From Mesobacillus harenae (GTDB taxonomy: Bacteria > Bacillota > Bacilli > Bacillales > Cytobacillaceae), in contig NZ_JABUNR010000011.1 of NCBI RefSeq assembly GCF_013343715.1, forward strand, positions 94,505 through 158,504: a stretch of DNA of 64,000 nucleotides, written 5' to 3'. The notes under the pieces were generated by a model. The model did not search any database, had not been told where the DNA came from, and saw only the letters and a program-made list of their open reading frames with translations. Shown here piece by piece: positions 16,632-25,271 of this stretch (the stretch's first letter is position 1; each line of letters opens with the position of its first letter). The position numbers were made by a program, and so were the translations under genes.

Positions 16632-17448
16632 GGGAAAAGTTGCCCTAATAACCGGTGCCTCTAGAGGCCTCGGAAGAATCGATGCTCTAACACTGGCAAG
16701 AGCTGGAGCGGACGTTATTGTAACAGATATTTTAATTGAAGAAGATGAGCATTTACAAGAAACTTCTGAACGGCTTGGTCCGATGGCTCAGGTGATGACA
16801 CAGACAAAACAGGTGTATACGAAGTCAACAACTGAGCAGATAAAAGCACTGGGAAGACGTTCATCAGCATATCGGATGGATGTTACGAATCGCGATGAAG
16901 TTCAGTCTGTGTTCAATGAGGTAATCAAGGAATACGGCAGGATTGATATTCTTGTTAACAATGCAGCAACACTCGACCATACAGTAAAAATCGAGCACCA
17001 AAATGATGACTTCTGGGATCGGGATCTGAAGGTTAACCTAACCGGTGCCTATAACTGCAGCAAAGCTGTTTGGCCTTATATGAAGGATCAGAAATGGGGA
17101 CGAATCATCAATATGGCGTCTGTAGCTGGAACGATGGGCGGGTATGGCCAGGCGAGCTACTCAACGACTAAAGCTGGCGTTCTCGGCTTGACAAAGACAC
17201 TAGCGCTTGAAGGAGCAAAATACAATATTACGGTCAATGCTATTATTCCTGGAATTATTAATACGGAGGCATTCCAAATGTCAAATCCTGATTTGAGAGA
17301 TCGGATGATTGCCCGCACGGCCTTTAAACGTCCTGGTGAGCCGGAGGATATTGCCAATGCGATTTCATTCCTGGTGTCCGATCAGGCAAAATACATTACC
17401 GGAGTCGGACTGCCAGTAGCAGGCGGAATAGATTTGTTTACGTTTTAA
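16615..17448 (+). CDS. Short-chain dehydrogenase/reductase
   Basis: A 277-residue classical SDR: cofactor motif TGASRGLG near residue 15, NNAA, catalytic Ser in NMASVAG, and YSTTK with catalytic Tyr and Lys. It contains an insertion of about 30 residues after the second strand (ERLGPMAQVMTQTKQV). Context suggests a 3-hydroxyacyl-CoA dehydrogenase or 3-oxoacyl reductase in beta-oxidation, but the substrate cannot be read from sequence. GTG 16615 is preferred, 9 bases after TGAGG. ATG 16606 is an in-frame alternative. Confidence 0.88.
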   Translation: MSLPLEGKVALITGASRGLGRIDALTLARAGADVIVTDILIEEDEHLQETSERLGPMAQVMTQTKQVYTKSTTEQIKALGRRSSAYRMDVTNRDEVQSVFNEVIKEYGRIDILVNNAATLDHTVKIEHQNDDFWDRDLKVNLTGAYNCSKAVWPYMKDQKWGRIINMASVAGTMGGYGQASYSTTKAGVLGLTKTLALEGAKYNITVNAIIPGIINTEAFQMSNPDLRDRMIARTAFKRPGEPEDIANAISFLVSDQAKYITGVGLPVAGGIDLFTF

Positions 17449-17476
17449 TACTAGCAAGACGAGAGGATGAGAATGA

Positions 17477-18631
17477 ATGCAAGCGAATGATGCTGTAATA
17501 ATTGATGCAGTCAGAACCCCAGTCGGCCGAAAAAAAGGCTCGCTGTCACAGACAAGGCCAGACGAAATGGCGGCTCATGTACTAAAGAAACTGGTCGAAC
17601 GCAATCAGCTTAATCCTGCCGAGGTAGAAGATATCAAAATGGGCTGTGTTACCCAAATTGGCGAGCAGGGGTCAAATATTGGCCGAATGGCGGGGTTAAT
17701 TGCAGGATTTCCCGTTGAAGTATGCGGTGTAAGTGTAAATAGAATGTGTGCTTCAAGTCTTGAAACCTTAGCTCAGGGAGCGCATGCGATCATGGCAGGA
17801 ATGTCAGACTGCGTAATCGCCGCTGGTGTTGAAAGTATGAACAGGGTTCCGATGGGAACTGATGGTGGCAATTTCAGTGATAAATTATTGGATCAGCATA
17901 CGATAATTCCACAGGGGTTTTCTGCTGAACTTATTGCGGAACGCTGGGAGCTTAAGCGTGAAGAGCTTGATGAATTCTCATATCAAAGTCATCAGAAAGC
18001 TGCACGGGCTCAAGAAGAGGGCCGGTTTGATAATGAAATTGTCTATATTGAGGGGAAAAATAAAGAAGGCGAGACTTTCTTGATGAACATGGATGAAACT
18101 CCACGGCCAAGTACGAGTCCTGAAGCACTAGGCAATTTGAACCCGGCATTCCGCCCTGACGGAGTTGTCACAGCTGGGAACTCCAGCCAGATCAGTGACG
18201 GGGCGGCGGCTGTGCTGCTTGCTTCAAGAAAAAAGGCAGAGGAACTTGGCTTGAAGCCTCGTGCAAGAGTGGTTGCTACCGCCCTGGCAGGGGTAGACCC
18301 AGAAATTATGCTGACAGGCATTATTCCGGCTACAGAAAAGGTTCTGAAGAAAGCCGGATTAAACATTAAAGATATTGATATATTCGAAGTGAATGAAGCA
18401 TTTGCCAGTGTGGTGCTTTCGTGGCAGAAGGATACTGGTGCTGATCTTGAAAAAGTAAACCCGAATGGGGGAGCGATTGCCTTAGGACACCCGCTCGGCG
18501 GCAGCGGTGCCCGAATTATTGCTACGATGGTCAATGAACTGGAACGGAGCGGCGGACGTTATGGGCTTGCAACGATGTGTATTGGCTTCGGGATGGCTTC
18601 TGCTGTCATTATCGAAAGGGAGGGTGCTTAA
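17477..18631 (+). CDS. Acetyl-CoA C-acyltransferase (thiolase)
   Basis: A 384-residue thiolase cleaving 3-ketoacyl-CoA with CoA. The nucleophilic Cys is in NRMCASSLE (near residue 92), the His in GGAIALGHPLGGSGARI (near 345) and the second Cys in LATMCIGFG (near 372). Start ATG 17477 follows GAGAGGA. An out-of-frame ATG lies 4 bases before it. The stop is directly followed by the GTG start of the enoyl-CoA hydratase gene. Confidence 0.94.
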   Translation: MQANDAVIIDAVRTPVGRKKGSLSQTRPDEMAAHVLKKLVERNQLNPAEVEDIKMGCVTQIGEQGSNIGRMAGLIAGFPVEVCGVSVNRMCASSLETLAQGAHAIMAGMSDCVIAAGVESMNRVPMGTDGGNFSDKLLDQHTIIPQGFSAELIAERWELKREELDEFSYQSHQKAARAQEEGRFDNEIVYIEGKNKEGETFLMNMDETPRPSTSPEALGNLNPAFRPDGVVTAGNSSQISDGAAAVLLASRKKAEELGLKPRARVVATALAGVDPEIMLTGIIPATEKVLKKAGLNIKDIDIFEVNEAFASVVLSWQKDTGADLEKVNPNGGAIALGHPLGGSGARIIATMVNELERSGGRYGLATMCIGFGMASAVIIEREGA

Positions 18632-19420
18632 GTGCAGGTAGACGAAAGGCAATGTCTTGTAGAAACAAAGGATAAAGTACTGATGATTACTATTAACCGT
18701 CCGCCTATGAACACCCTCAGCAGACAAACATTGCTTGATATTGAAAAAGTATTGAATGAAGCGGAAAACGACAATGGCATTCGAGCTGTCTTGATTTCTG
18801 GTGCTGGGGAGAAAATGTTCTCAGCTGGAGCAGATATTACGGAATTTGGCAGCATGGGTGATAAAGAAGAAGGAAATAAAACGCTGATTCGCATGCATGA
18901 GTTATTTAACAGGATTGAAAACTATCCCAAACCAGTCATTGCCTGTATAAATGGGAAAGCACTGGGTGGAGGAAATGAACTGCAAATGGCCTGCCATTTA
19001 GTGGTCGCAGCAGATTCAGCAGAGCTCGGGCTGCCGGAGGTTCGCCTTGGAATTATTCCTGGGTATGGAGGGACACAAAGGCTGCCTCGTTTGATCGGCA
19101 GAAGAAGGGCTCTTGAATTAATGCTAAGCGGAGACCGGATTTCTGCAGAAAAGGCACTGGAATACGGTTTAGTAAATCGGGTAGTTCCCGCTGAAAAGGT
19201 TAGAGAAGAAGCCTTTAACCTCGCTGCCAGGCTGGCTTCGGGAGCCCCGCTTGCGATTAAAGGGATTCTCGATTCTGTTTATCGGGGCAGTGAACAGGAC
19301 CTTGAAGCTGGTTTAGCTGTTGAACGGGAAAATTCATTGGCTGTTTCAGGCTCGGAGGATGCAATTGAAGGAGTAACTGCATTTTTCTCCAAAAGGCCTC
19401 CAGAGTTTAAAGGGAAGTAA
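18632..19420 (+). CDS. Enoyl-CoA hydratase/isomerase
   Basis: A 262-residue crotonase-fold protein with oxyanion-hole segments FSAGADI and GKALGGGNELQMACH, and the catalytic-Glu region LGLPEVRLGIIPGYGGTQRLPRLIG. It hydrates 2-enoyl-CoA in beta-oxidation. GTG 18632 immediately follows the thiolase stop, with GGGAGGGTG as RBS within the thiolase 3' end. It ends the operon before a strong terminator. Confidence 0.93.
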   Translation: MQVDERQCLVETKDKVLMITINRPPMNTLSRQTLLDIEKVLNEAENDNGIRAVLISGAGEKMFSAGADITEFGSMGDKEEGNKTLIRMHELFNRIENYPKPVIACINGKALGGGNELQMACHLVVAADSAELGLPEVRLGIIPGYGGTQRLPRLIGRRRALELMLSGDRISAEKALEYGLVNRVVPAEKVREEAFNLAARLASGAPLAIKGILDSVYRGSEQDLEAGLAVERENSLAVSGSEDAIEGVTAFFSKRPPEFKGK

Positions 19421-19452
19421 CAAGCTGTAAAATAAATGCAAGAAACAAAAAT

Positions 19453-19491
19453 CAAGGCAGGCTCATTCAGGAGCCTGCCTTGGTTTGTTTT
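19453..19491 (+). terminator. Rho-independent terminator of the beta-oxidation operon
   Basis: CAAGGCAGGCTC (19453-19464) pairs perfectly with GAGCCTGCCTTG (19471-19482), followed by GTTTGTTTT. Confidence 0.9.
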
Positions 19492-19549
19492 GGTTGTGGG
19501 CTTAAACTGCAAGGTTGGGCCAAACCCGTGAATCAGTTCCGGTACTGGT

Positions 19550-19672
19550 TCATCCAAACCCCCAGAATCACTTCCGCCCGAAGATGAAGTTTAAAGAACA
19601 ACTTAATCTGGCTTTCAGTCAGCCTCATTTAGGCTTTACGGGGTTGTACAAGGAGCTTCCGCTTTTGTTTCA
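19550..19672 (+). repeat. Intergenic repeat, copy 1
   Basis: Shares ordered blocks with the copy at 23867-24000: GATGAAGTT-AAAGAAC-ACTT, CTGGCT, CGGG, then CAAGG-GCTT-CGCTTTTGTT. Roughly 70 percent identical over the last 80 bases by eye. No coding function is apparent, although one frame is open by chance. Confidence 0.65.
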
Positions 19673-19830
19673 TCCAGTTCGACTTTCTAGAAACTGGGAA
19701 ACTTCAACTCCTCTTGCAGAAGCAAACTGAGTTTCTTTGTCAGATCCTTCGAAGTACAGGATGTACTAGTGCCGACGATGCCACAGGACGTGGCGGTTAG
19801 TCGGCCAGTTTCCGTGTTTCTGAGTAGTCA
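19673..19830 (+). repeat. Structured intergenic element attached to repeat copy 1
   Basis: Nested inverted repeat GCCGAC (19771-19776), GCCAC (19780-19784), GTGGC (19790-19794), GTCGGC (19800-19805), preceded by a small GTAC hairpin at 19755-19767. Similar short GC-rich hairpin elements are scattered in Bacillus genomes. The transcript could fold stably, but no known RNA family is recognised. This fills the gap between the terminator at 19453 and the GGDEF gene. Confidence 0.5.
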
Positions 19831-19845
19831 GTTCCGCTTTTGGTA

Positions 19846-20919
19846 TTAGCTGCATACCTGGTTTTTACCGGAGTGCTTTGCAAAGTATAACTGCCTGTCT
19901 GCGAGGTCGATTGCTTCTTTTAGATTTTTAAAAGCATTAAGCTGTGCTACCCCGATTGAAAGGGAAATCTTAAAGTCTGGGTATGTGCTATGAGGAAATA
20001 GTGGTGCGGAAGCAACTCGCTTACGAATCTTATTTAGAGTAGCCATAGCCTGATCTGGGTGGTCAACAGCGATAAAAAGTATATATTCATCACCCCCATA
20101 TCTTGCTGCAAACATATCCTTGCTCCTGTTGTTAAGAATAATTTCCCCGACCGTCTTTATAGCTGTATCCCCTGCCTGGTGACCAAAGGTGTCATTAATT
20201 TTTTTGAAACAGTCAATATCCACCATGGCTATGTACATCAGTTTATTCTGAGGTATATATTTTTGGATCGCATCTTCAAATTTCCTCATATTATACAATC
20301 CTGTTAACGGATCTCGTTCAGCGAAGTATCGCATTTGTTTTGTTAGAGTAAGATGTTTTTGCCCTGTAACAATGAAAAAATAAAGAATAAAGGAACCTAA
20401 TAACAAAGAAAGATAACGGACTAAAGCAATTTCTGTAAAAATCTCCAGACCTTCAGGCATAAGCCAAATAATCGGCAGATCCGAAATCAGCCAGGCAGCA
20501 GTGACCACAAGAAAGGGTTTAAGGATGTGAAATCGATTCTGGTCTTGAGGATAAAGGATTATTGGCAATATCGAAGATAAAATCATTCCAAATAGGATTT
20601 CATGAGCAACCGTTTCTCCTCCAAGGAAAAACCGATAGAGTGAGGCCATGATCAGGACAGGAACGGTATATCTCCATCCATGATAAAAGGAAACAAAAAT
20701 AAGAGGAGCGATCCTCAAATCAAACAGGTGGTCAGAAAATCGTATTGGAAAATGAAACATAGAAATAATCGCTAGAGTCACTATCAATATATGAAAAATT
20801 GGCATGAAGGTATTTGATAATTTTTTGGTTTGATTTAGATAGTAGCCGGTATTAATCATCAGGTGCATTAATAAAAGAATGCCCAAATTGGAGAGCACAG
20901 ACTGAATCAAGAGAATCAC
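19846..20919 (-). CDS. Membrane diguanylate cyclase (GGDEF domain)
   Basis: A 357-residue protein with five or six N-terminal membrane helices (5TM-LYT-like sensor, residues 1-195) and a C-terminal GGDEF domain. The RDPLTGLYN start, DIDCFKKINDTFGHQAGD and active-site YGGDEY (near residue 275) indicate an active cyclase making c-di-GMP; Tyr in place of Phe is tolerated in active enzymes. No clear RxxD inhibitory site. Start uncertain: GTG 20919, or TTG 20910, which is better spaced from AGAGGTGA. It is transcribed away from the kinase/HD-GYP pair. Confidence 0.9.
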   Translation of the reverse strand: MILLIQSVLSNLGILLLMHLMINTGYYLNQTKKLSNTFMPIFHILIVTLAIISMFHFPIRFSDHLFDLRIAPLIFVSFYHGWRYTVPVLIMASLYRFFLGGETVAHEILFGMILSSILPIILYPQDQNRFHILKPFLVVTAAWLISDLPIIWLMPEGLEIFTEIALVRYLSLLLGSFILYFFIVTGQKHLTLTKQMRYFAERDPLTGLYNMRKFEDAIQKYIPQNKLMYIAMVDIDCFKKINDTFGHQAGDTAIKTVGEIILNNRSKDMFAARYGGDEYILFIAVDHPDQAMATLNKIRKRVASAPLFPHSTYPDFKISLSIGVAQLNAFKNLKEAIDLADRQLYFAKHSGKNQVCS

Positions 20920-21106
20920 CTCTGTTCCAAAAAACAGTAATATATACCTATTTTATAGGAATCATTTAAAAAAGCACTTATGATTGAATGAAAATTGTGA
21001 AAAATTATTGAACAATCGATTTATTCGGGAATTAATACATGCTTTTACAAGATTTGCTATAATAAGACATAATAATCATTAATCTATCCTTTGTAGGAGC
21101 TTTTAT

Positions 21107-22330
21107 ATGAGTGTATTATCAAAAAATCCTAAGCTGATTTTCGAAGAAGTAAAGGCAGTTAAGTTTTTTCTTTGGACGTTTTATATTATTTTACTTATTT
21201 ATGACTTTTTTTATTACTTTTTTTACCCTTTCCAAATGGATGATCCAGTAGGCTTTCCGGATGGGAGTATAGGCTTCTTCCTTCACTTTATACTGGTGCT
21301 TATCCTGCCAGCATCTATTTATCTAGTAAAAAGAGGAAAGCCCGAACTTATTAAATACTTATACTTAATTACATATATCATTCTAGACTTTATAAACAAT
21401 TTAATGATTTTCTGGGGAAGTTCAAAGGAATTTACCGGGGGGCATATAATAGAGATTTTCTTTATTTTATTTTCTCCGATATTTGTGAATAAACGTTTTT
21501 TTTGGATGGTATCTGCAGGGATTTTCGGTAAATACATTCTATTCGGACTGCTTTTACAGGCAGAAAGAGTTATCTTTCCGCTACTATTAATCGTATTTAT
21601 GGCAGCAATTTCTTGGGTTCTCTTATCGACTTTTATTTCCTATGTGAAGGCAATCACTTCTGTGCATGAGGACCTGCGAAGAAAAGAAAAGCTTGCAGTT
21701 ATCGGGCAGATGGCAACAGCCATTGGACATGAAATTAAAAATCCTCTTTCCGCTTTGCGGGGGTTTATCCAGCTAGAGCAGGAAAGAAATAAGGAAACGG
21801 ACAATTACTACCGCATTATGCTAAGCGAAGTAGACAGAATAAATATAATTGCTACTGACTTACTAATTTTAGGAAGACCTAAAACTATTGTAAAAAGGCA
21901 TGCGAATATTGAGGAGGTTATCTACTATGTAATCTCGATTCTTAAATATTTTGCTGAGGAACGTAATGTAACAATTAAAGTTTTACAAGAAAAACCGATT
22001 CCTCATTTGTTATGTGATGAGAATCAAATTAAGCAAGCGTTTATTAATATTATTAAGAATTCCATTGAAGCAATCTCTGATGGTGGTTACGTCAATATTA
22101 AATTCAGCAGTGACGGAAGTTTTGTTAAAGTTGTTGTTGAGGATGATGGCTGCGGTATACCAAGGGAAGATCTGAATAAAATTGGCGAGCCTTTTTATAC
22201 CCTTAAAGAAAATGGAACTGGGCTTGGGTTGATGGTAACAAAGAAAATAATAGATGAGCATGATGGAGAGATCGCGATTGATAGCGAGGTAAATCAAGGG
22301 ACAATAGTAAGCATCCTGTTACCGCTCTGA
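21107..22330 (+). CDS. Membrane sensor histidine kinase
   Basis: A 407-residue orphan kinase. Residues 1-185 carry six membrane helices and residues 196-260 hold the dimerisation domain with phospho-acceptor His in IGHEIKNPLSALRGF (near residue 207). A HATPase domain follows with NIIKNSIEA, DDGCGIP and NGTGLGLMVTKK. It resembles sporulation kinases of the KinB type in domain order. No response regulator is adjacent, consistent with feeding a phosphorelay. The membrane domain closely matches that of the HD-GYP protein at 22534. RBS TAGGAGC precedes ATG. Confidence 0.9.
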   Translation: MSVLSKNPKLIFEEVKAVKFFLWTFYIILLIYDFFYYFFYPFQMDDPVGFPDGSIGFFLHFILVLILPASIYLVKRGKPELIKYLYLITYIILDFINNLMIFWGSSKEFTGGHIIEIFFILFSPIFVNKRFFWMVSAGIFGKYILFGLLLQAERVIFPLLLIVFMAAISWVLLSTFISYVKAITSVHEDLRRKEKLAVIGQMATAIGHEIKNPLSALRGFIQLEQERNKETDNYYRIMLSEVDRINIIATDLLILGRPKTIVKRHANIEEVIYYVISILKYFAEERNVTIKVLQEKPIPHLLCDENQIKQAFINIIKNSIEAISDGGYVNIKFSSDGSFVKVVVEDDGCGIPREDLNKIGEPFYTLKENGTGLGLMVTKKIIDEHDGEIAIDSEVNQGTIVSILLPL

Positions 22331-22533
22331 CAATCCTTAAGTGCTAATTTCAAAAGCAAAGAAAATTCAGTAGAAAATCTATTCTGTAATTTAAAGGAAT
22401 AGATTATAATAAAATAGATTGATGTCGAATTTTGTAAATTTTCTTTTCGAAAATGCTCCTTTAGAACTAAACTTTTTCTCTAAAGTGGCGATATGAAATA
22501 AGTAGATATTCTACAACTTTAGTGGGGTCTAAT

Positions 22534-23709
22534 ATGCCAAGTAAAATAAAAGATTCGAATTTTAAGAGTGAGGAACAAAGTGCTGTCTTATGGTTCATTG
22601 GCATTTTTTACATCATTTCTATTGTCTATGATGTTTTCTATTATTTTATATATAAAAAATACATACTTCATATCGAACCCGGTTTGCCCAGTGTCTTCGG
22701 TTACTGGTATTACCTCTGTTTATTTACACTGCTTCCTATCGTTTATTATCTGAGCAATAAGAAGCCCTACATGGTAAAGTATCTTTTTTTTACGAGCTAT
22801 ATCATATTGTCGATATTGAACGATGGATTTACCTATATGGGAAATCCAGTTGAATATAAAACCGGCAATATCGCAGAAATACTTCTCATCTTATTTTCAC
22901 CTTTGTTTGTTAACCCGAGATTTTTTTGGTTTATATTCCTAGGTACTGTGCTGAAGTATCTTTTCGTGGGTGTGCTCCTGCAGACTACTCAAGTTTTTTT
23001 TCCAACAGTCATTTTATTGGTTATTTCTTTTATTGCTTACGTGCTGTTAAAAAGATTTCAGGGATATGTTGCAGCAATTAAATCATCATATGATAAACAG
23101 CTAGATGGGATTGTTAAGGGTGTTATTGCAACAATAGAATTGAAGGATCCTTATACAAGAGGCCATAGTGAAAGAGTTGCCTACTATGCAAAGTCGTTAG
23201 CCATTGCTACAGGGAAGTTTAGTGAGGATGATTTAACTTCCTTCCATTATGCTTGTTTGCTCCATGATATAGGGAAAGTAAATATACCGGACTCAATTCT
23301 TATGAAGCCCGGTAAATTATCAACAGAAGAGTATGAGGTTATTAAAACGCACCCAGTTGTGGGAGCGGAGGCCATTAGAAAAGTTAAAGGCCTAGGTGAC
23401 AATATTGATGTTATCCTTTCCCATCATGAAAGATGGGATGGAAAAGGGTATCCTGAACAGCTGTCAGGGCAGAAAATTCCGGTGCTTGCAAGAGTCGTTT
23501 CGATTGCAGATGCATTTGACGCAATGACTTCTTCCCGGTCTTACCGCTCGGCTTTATCTGTAGAGGATGCTTATGAAAGAATTATTGAAGGACATGGAAC
23601 GCAATTTGACCCTGAACTTGTAAAGGTTTTTAAAGACATCTATCCCGCTTGGGTTGATTTTCATAAGAATTATGAATGGCCAGAAGAGGTTGCCAGAAGT
23701 ATTGTCTGA
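22534..23709 (+). CDS. Membrane HD-GYP domain phosphodiesterase
   Basis: A 391-residue protein with a six-helix membrane domain (residues 1-180) and an HD-GYP domain. The metal/catalytic motifs are CLLHDIGKVNIPD (near residue 245), HPVVGAEA, SHHERWDGKGYPE (near 300) and ADAFDAMTSSRSYR. It probably hydrolyses c-di-GMP. The membrane part aligns with that of the upstream kinase: YDVFYYF, KYLFFTSYIIL, AEILLILFSPLFVNPRFFW. ATG 22534 is chosen over GTG 22522, which is itself part of the GTGGGG RBS. The CWWC peptide gene starts 14 bases after its stop. Confidence 0.9.
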   Translation: MPSKIKDSNFKSEEQSAVLWFIGIFYIISIVYDVFYYFIYKKYILHIEPGLPSVFGYWYYLCLFTLLPIVYYLSNKKPYMVKYLFFTSYIILSILNDGFTYMGNPVEYKTGNIAEILLILFSPLFVNPRFFWFIFLGTVLKYLFVGVLLQTTQVFFPTVILLVISFIAYVLLKRFQGYVAAIKSSYDKQLDGIVKGVIATIELKDPYTRGHSERVAYYAKSLAIATGKFSEDDLTSFHYACLLHDIGKVNIPDSILMKPGKLSTEEYEVIKTHPVVGAEAIRKVKGLGDNIDVILSHHERWDGKGYPEQLSGQKIPVLARVVSIADAFDAMTSSRSYRSALSVEDAYERIIEGHGTQFDPELVKVFKDIYPAWVDFHKNYEWPEEVARSIV

Positions 23710-23723
23710 GAGGGGGTGACTCC

Positions 23724-23792
23724 ATGAAAATCCGCAAATTAAAAAAAATCAAAACAACATGCTGGTGGTGTAACTTCATGCCGCGTATATAG
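23724..23792 (+). CDS. Small peptide of 22 residues with CWWC motif
   Basis: ATG 23724 follows a strong SD (GAGGGGGTG) at good spacing, 14 bases after the HD-GYP stop, and TAG 23790-23792 is followed within 12 bases by a strong terminator. The peptide is very basic at the N-terminus (K/R at 7 of the first 10 residues) and ends in KTTCWWCNFMPRI. The two Cys flanking two Trp, and adjacency to a PqqD-like/M50 protease at 24017, suggest a secreted, signalling or modified peptide. No homologue is recognised; it might also be a simple leader. Confidence 0.5.
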   Translation: MKIRKLKKIKTTCWWCNFMPRI

Positions 23793-23803
23793 TATTTTTG
23801 GAA

Positions 23804-23840
23804 GGGGTGCTTGCTACTGCAATGCATCCCGTATTTTTAT
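23804..23840 (+). terminator. Rho-independent terminator after the CWWC peptide gene
   Basis: GGGGTGC (23804-23810) plus TTGC pair with GCAA and GCATCCC (ending 23830), followed by GTATTTTTATT. Confidence 0.85.
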
Positions 23841-23866
23841 TAGGAAAGTATAAAATTTTGAACATT

Positions 23867-24000
23867 GACTACTGTCTAGCTCCAGCGCCTAGCCCCTCGA
23901 GTCGCTTCGGTCCAGGCTGATGAAGTTCAAAGAACGACTTCACCGTCTGGCTCTCCACCGCTTGTCGGGACTGTTCAAGGTGCTTGCGCTTTTGTTCTTA
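23867..24000 (+). repeat. Intergenic repeat, copy 2
   Basis: Begins CTGTCTAGCTCCAGCGCCTA and ends CTTGCGCTTTTGTTCTTA. This element is familiar as a multi-copy intergenic repeat in Bacillus-type genomes. Copy 1 is at 19550 and a more divergent copy is at 45481. It separates the HD-GYP/peptide unit from the M50 gene. Confidence 0.75.
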
Positions 24001-24016
24001 TTAAGGATGTTTTTAT

Positions 24017-25192
24017 ATGGAAATCAATTACCTATCCAAAATAACACTATATCCCTTAAAAGCCCGGGCTGATAAGAAGAATTATATTGTTGAGGATCTC
24101 TCGAACGATGAATTCTATGAAATGCCAAAGGTATGCGTTGATGCCATTGAACTGATTAACAGTGGGTTCGATTTAGAATATATCGAGCAGAATTTGAAAA
24201 AAACCCACCCTGAAGAAGACGTTAATATTATTGAATTTGTTAAGCAGCTGGCGGATCTAGAATTGATAAAAGAGATTAATGGGGAAGCAGTTGACCGAAG
24301 CGAAGGGACAACGAGCCCAACAGGTTATAAATGGATACCACCCCTTGTTGGCAAGTTTTTCTTTAATAAATATACAGCTGGAATACATATAGGTTTAATT
24401 ATAGTAAATATCACTTTGCTTTTAATAAACCCCTATTTATTTCCTCATTACCAGGATATCTTTATATTTGATTTGATGATGGAAAATATCGTTGTCTGGG
24501 TGCTGATTACCTTCTTGCTAGTCTTAATTCATGAATTTGGACATGTTCTGGCTGTAAGAGCCTACGACTTTCCTACCAAAATAGAACTAGGTCACCGGCT
24601 ATTCTTTGTAGTTCTGGAAACAGATATGACAAAGGTCTGGCAGCTGCCTCCCCGAAAAAGAAATCAGCTCTACTTCGCAGGTATTTACTTTGATAATATT
24701 TTGTTGTTCATTGCCTTAATTGGCCAAATGATGCCATTAAATGTGGTGGTAAAGGCACTGCTAGCAATAATGGTTTTCGATAACGTATTAAGGATTCTGT
24801 ATCAATTTTGTATTTATATGAAAACTGATTTTTATTATGTTTTAGAAAATGTTACCGGTTCGTACAACCTAATGGATAATGGGAATCAATATTTAAGGAA
24901 ATGGTTCCCTTTTCTACCCGAGGATCAATCTACCGAAGCTTTCAAAGGGGAAGAAAAATTAATACGCCCATATGTTTTCTTTTACTTAATAGGGATTGCT
25001 GTTACGATTGCTGTTTGGTTTTATTATTATTTACCGCAGTTAAAGTATGCTTTTAATCAAATAACACCAGGATTTAGTGCACCGCTGGGGAGTATTCCTT
25101 TTTGGGATGCTATTATATTTATCATACAATTTCCAATCGTGATTGCTCTGCTCCTCTACTCCTGGTCAAAAAAATACGTCCATAAACAGTAA
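24017..25192 (+). CDS. PqqD-like domain fused to M50-type membrane zinc protease
   Basis: A 391-residue protein. Residues 1-95 are cytosolic and look like a PqqD/RiPP-recognition fold (LKARADKKNYIVEDLSNDEFYEMP, then a helical bundle ending in LADLELIKEING). Residues 110-385 hold several membrane helices with the zinc motif VLIHEFGHVLAVRAYDFP (near residue 172). This layout resembles YydH-like proteases of peptide maturation loci. No radical SAM enzyme or transporter is nearby. The natural substrate is unknown; the CWWC peptide upstream is a candidate. Start ATG 24017 after AAGGATG. Confidence 0.8.
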   Translation: MEINYLSKITLYPLKARADKKNYIVEDLSNDEFYEMPKVCVDAIELINSGFDLEYIEQNLKKTHPEEDVNIIEFVKQLADLELIKEINGEAVDRSEGTTSPTGYKWIPPLVGKFFFNKYTAGIHIGLIIVNITLLLINPYLFPHYQDIFIFDLMMENIVVWVLITFLLVLIHEFGHVLAVRAYDFPTKIELGHRLFFVVLETDMTKVWQLPPRKRNQLYFAGIYFDNILLFIALIGQMMPLNVVVKALLAIMVFDNVLRILYQFCIYMKTDFYYVLENVTGSYNLMDNGNQYLRKWFPFLPEDQSTEAFKGEEKLIRPYVFFYLIGIAVTIAVWFYYYLPQLKYAFNQITPGFSAPLGSIPFWDAIIFIIQFPIVIALLLYSWSKKYVHKQ

Positions 25193-25236
25193 ATAAGGTG
25201 CTCTGTAGAAAGACACCTATAATTAGAGTATATTAG

Positions 25237-25268
25237 AAAATAGGTTCAAAGTGAATGGAACCTATTTT
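25237..25268. terminator. Bidirectional terminator
   Basis: AAAATAGGTTC (25237-25247) pairs with GAACCTATTTT (25258-25268), serving the M50 gene and the convergent yrhK-like gene. Confidence 0.85.
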
Positions 25269-25271
25269 CTT

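Noticed and set aside
19515..19730. Plus-strand 71-codon ORF after the beta-oxidation operon.
   Set aside because: It lies within the multi-copy intergenic repeat, has no SD, and the frame is not kept in the other copies.
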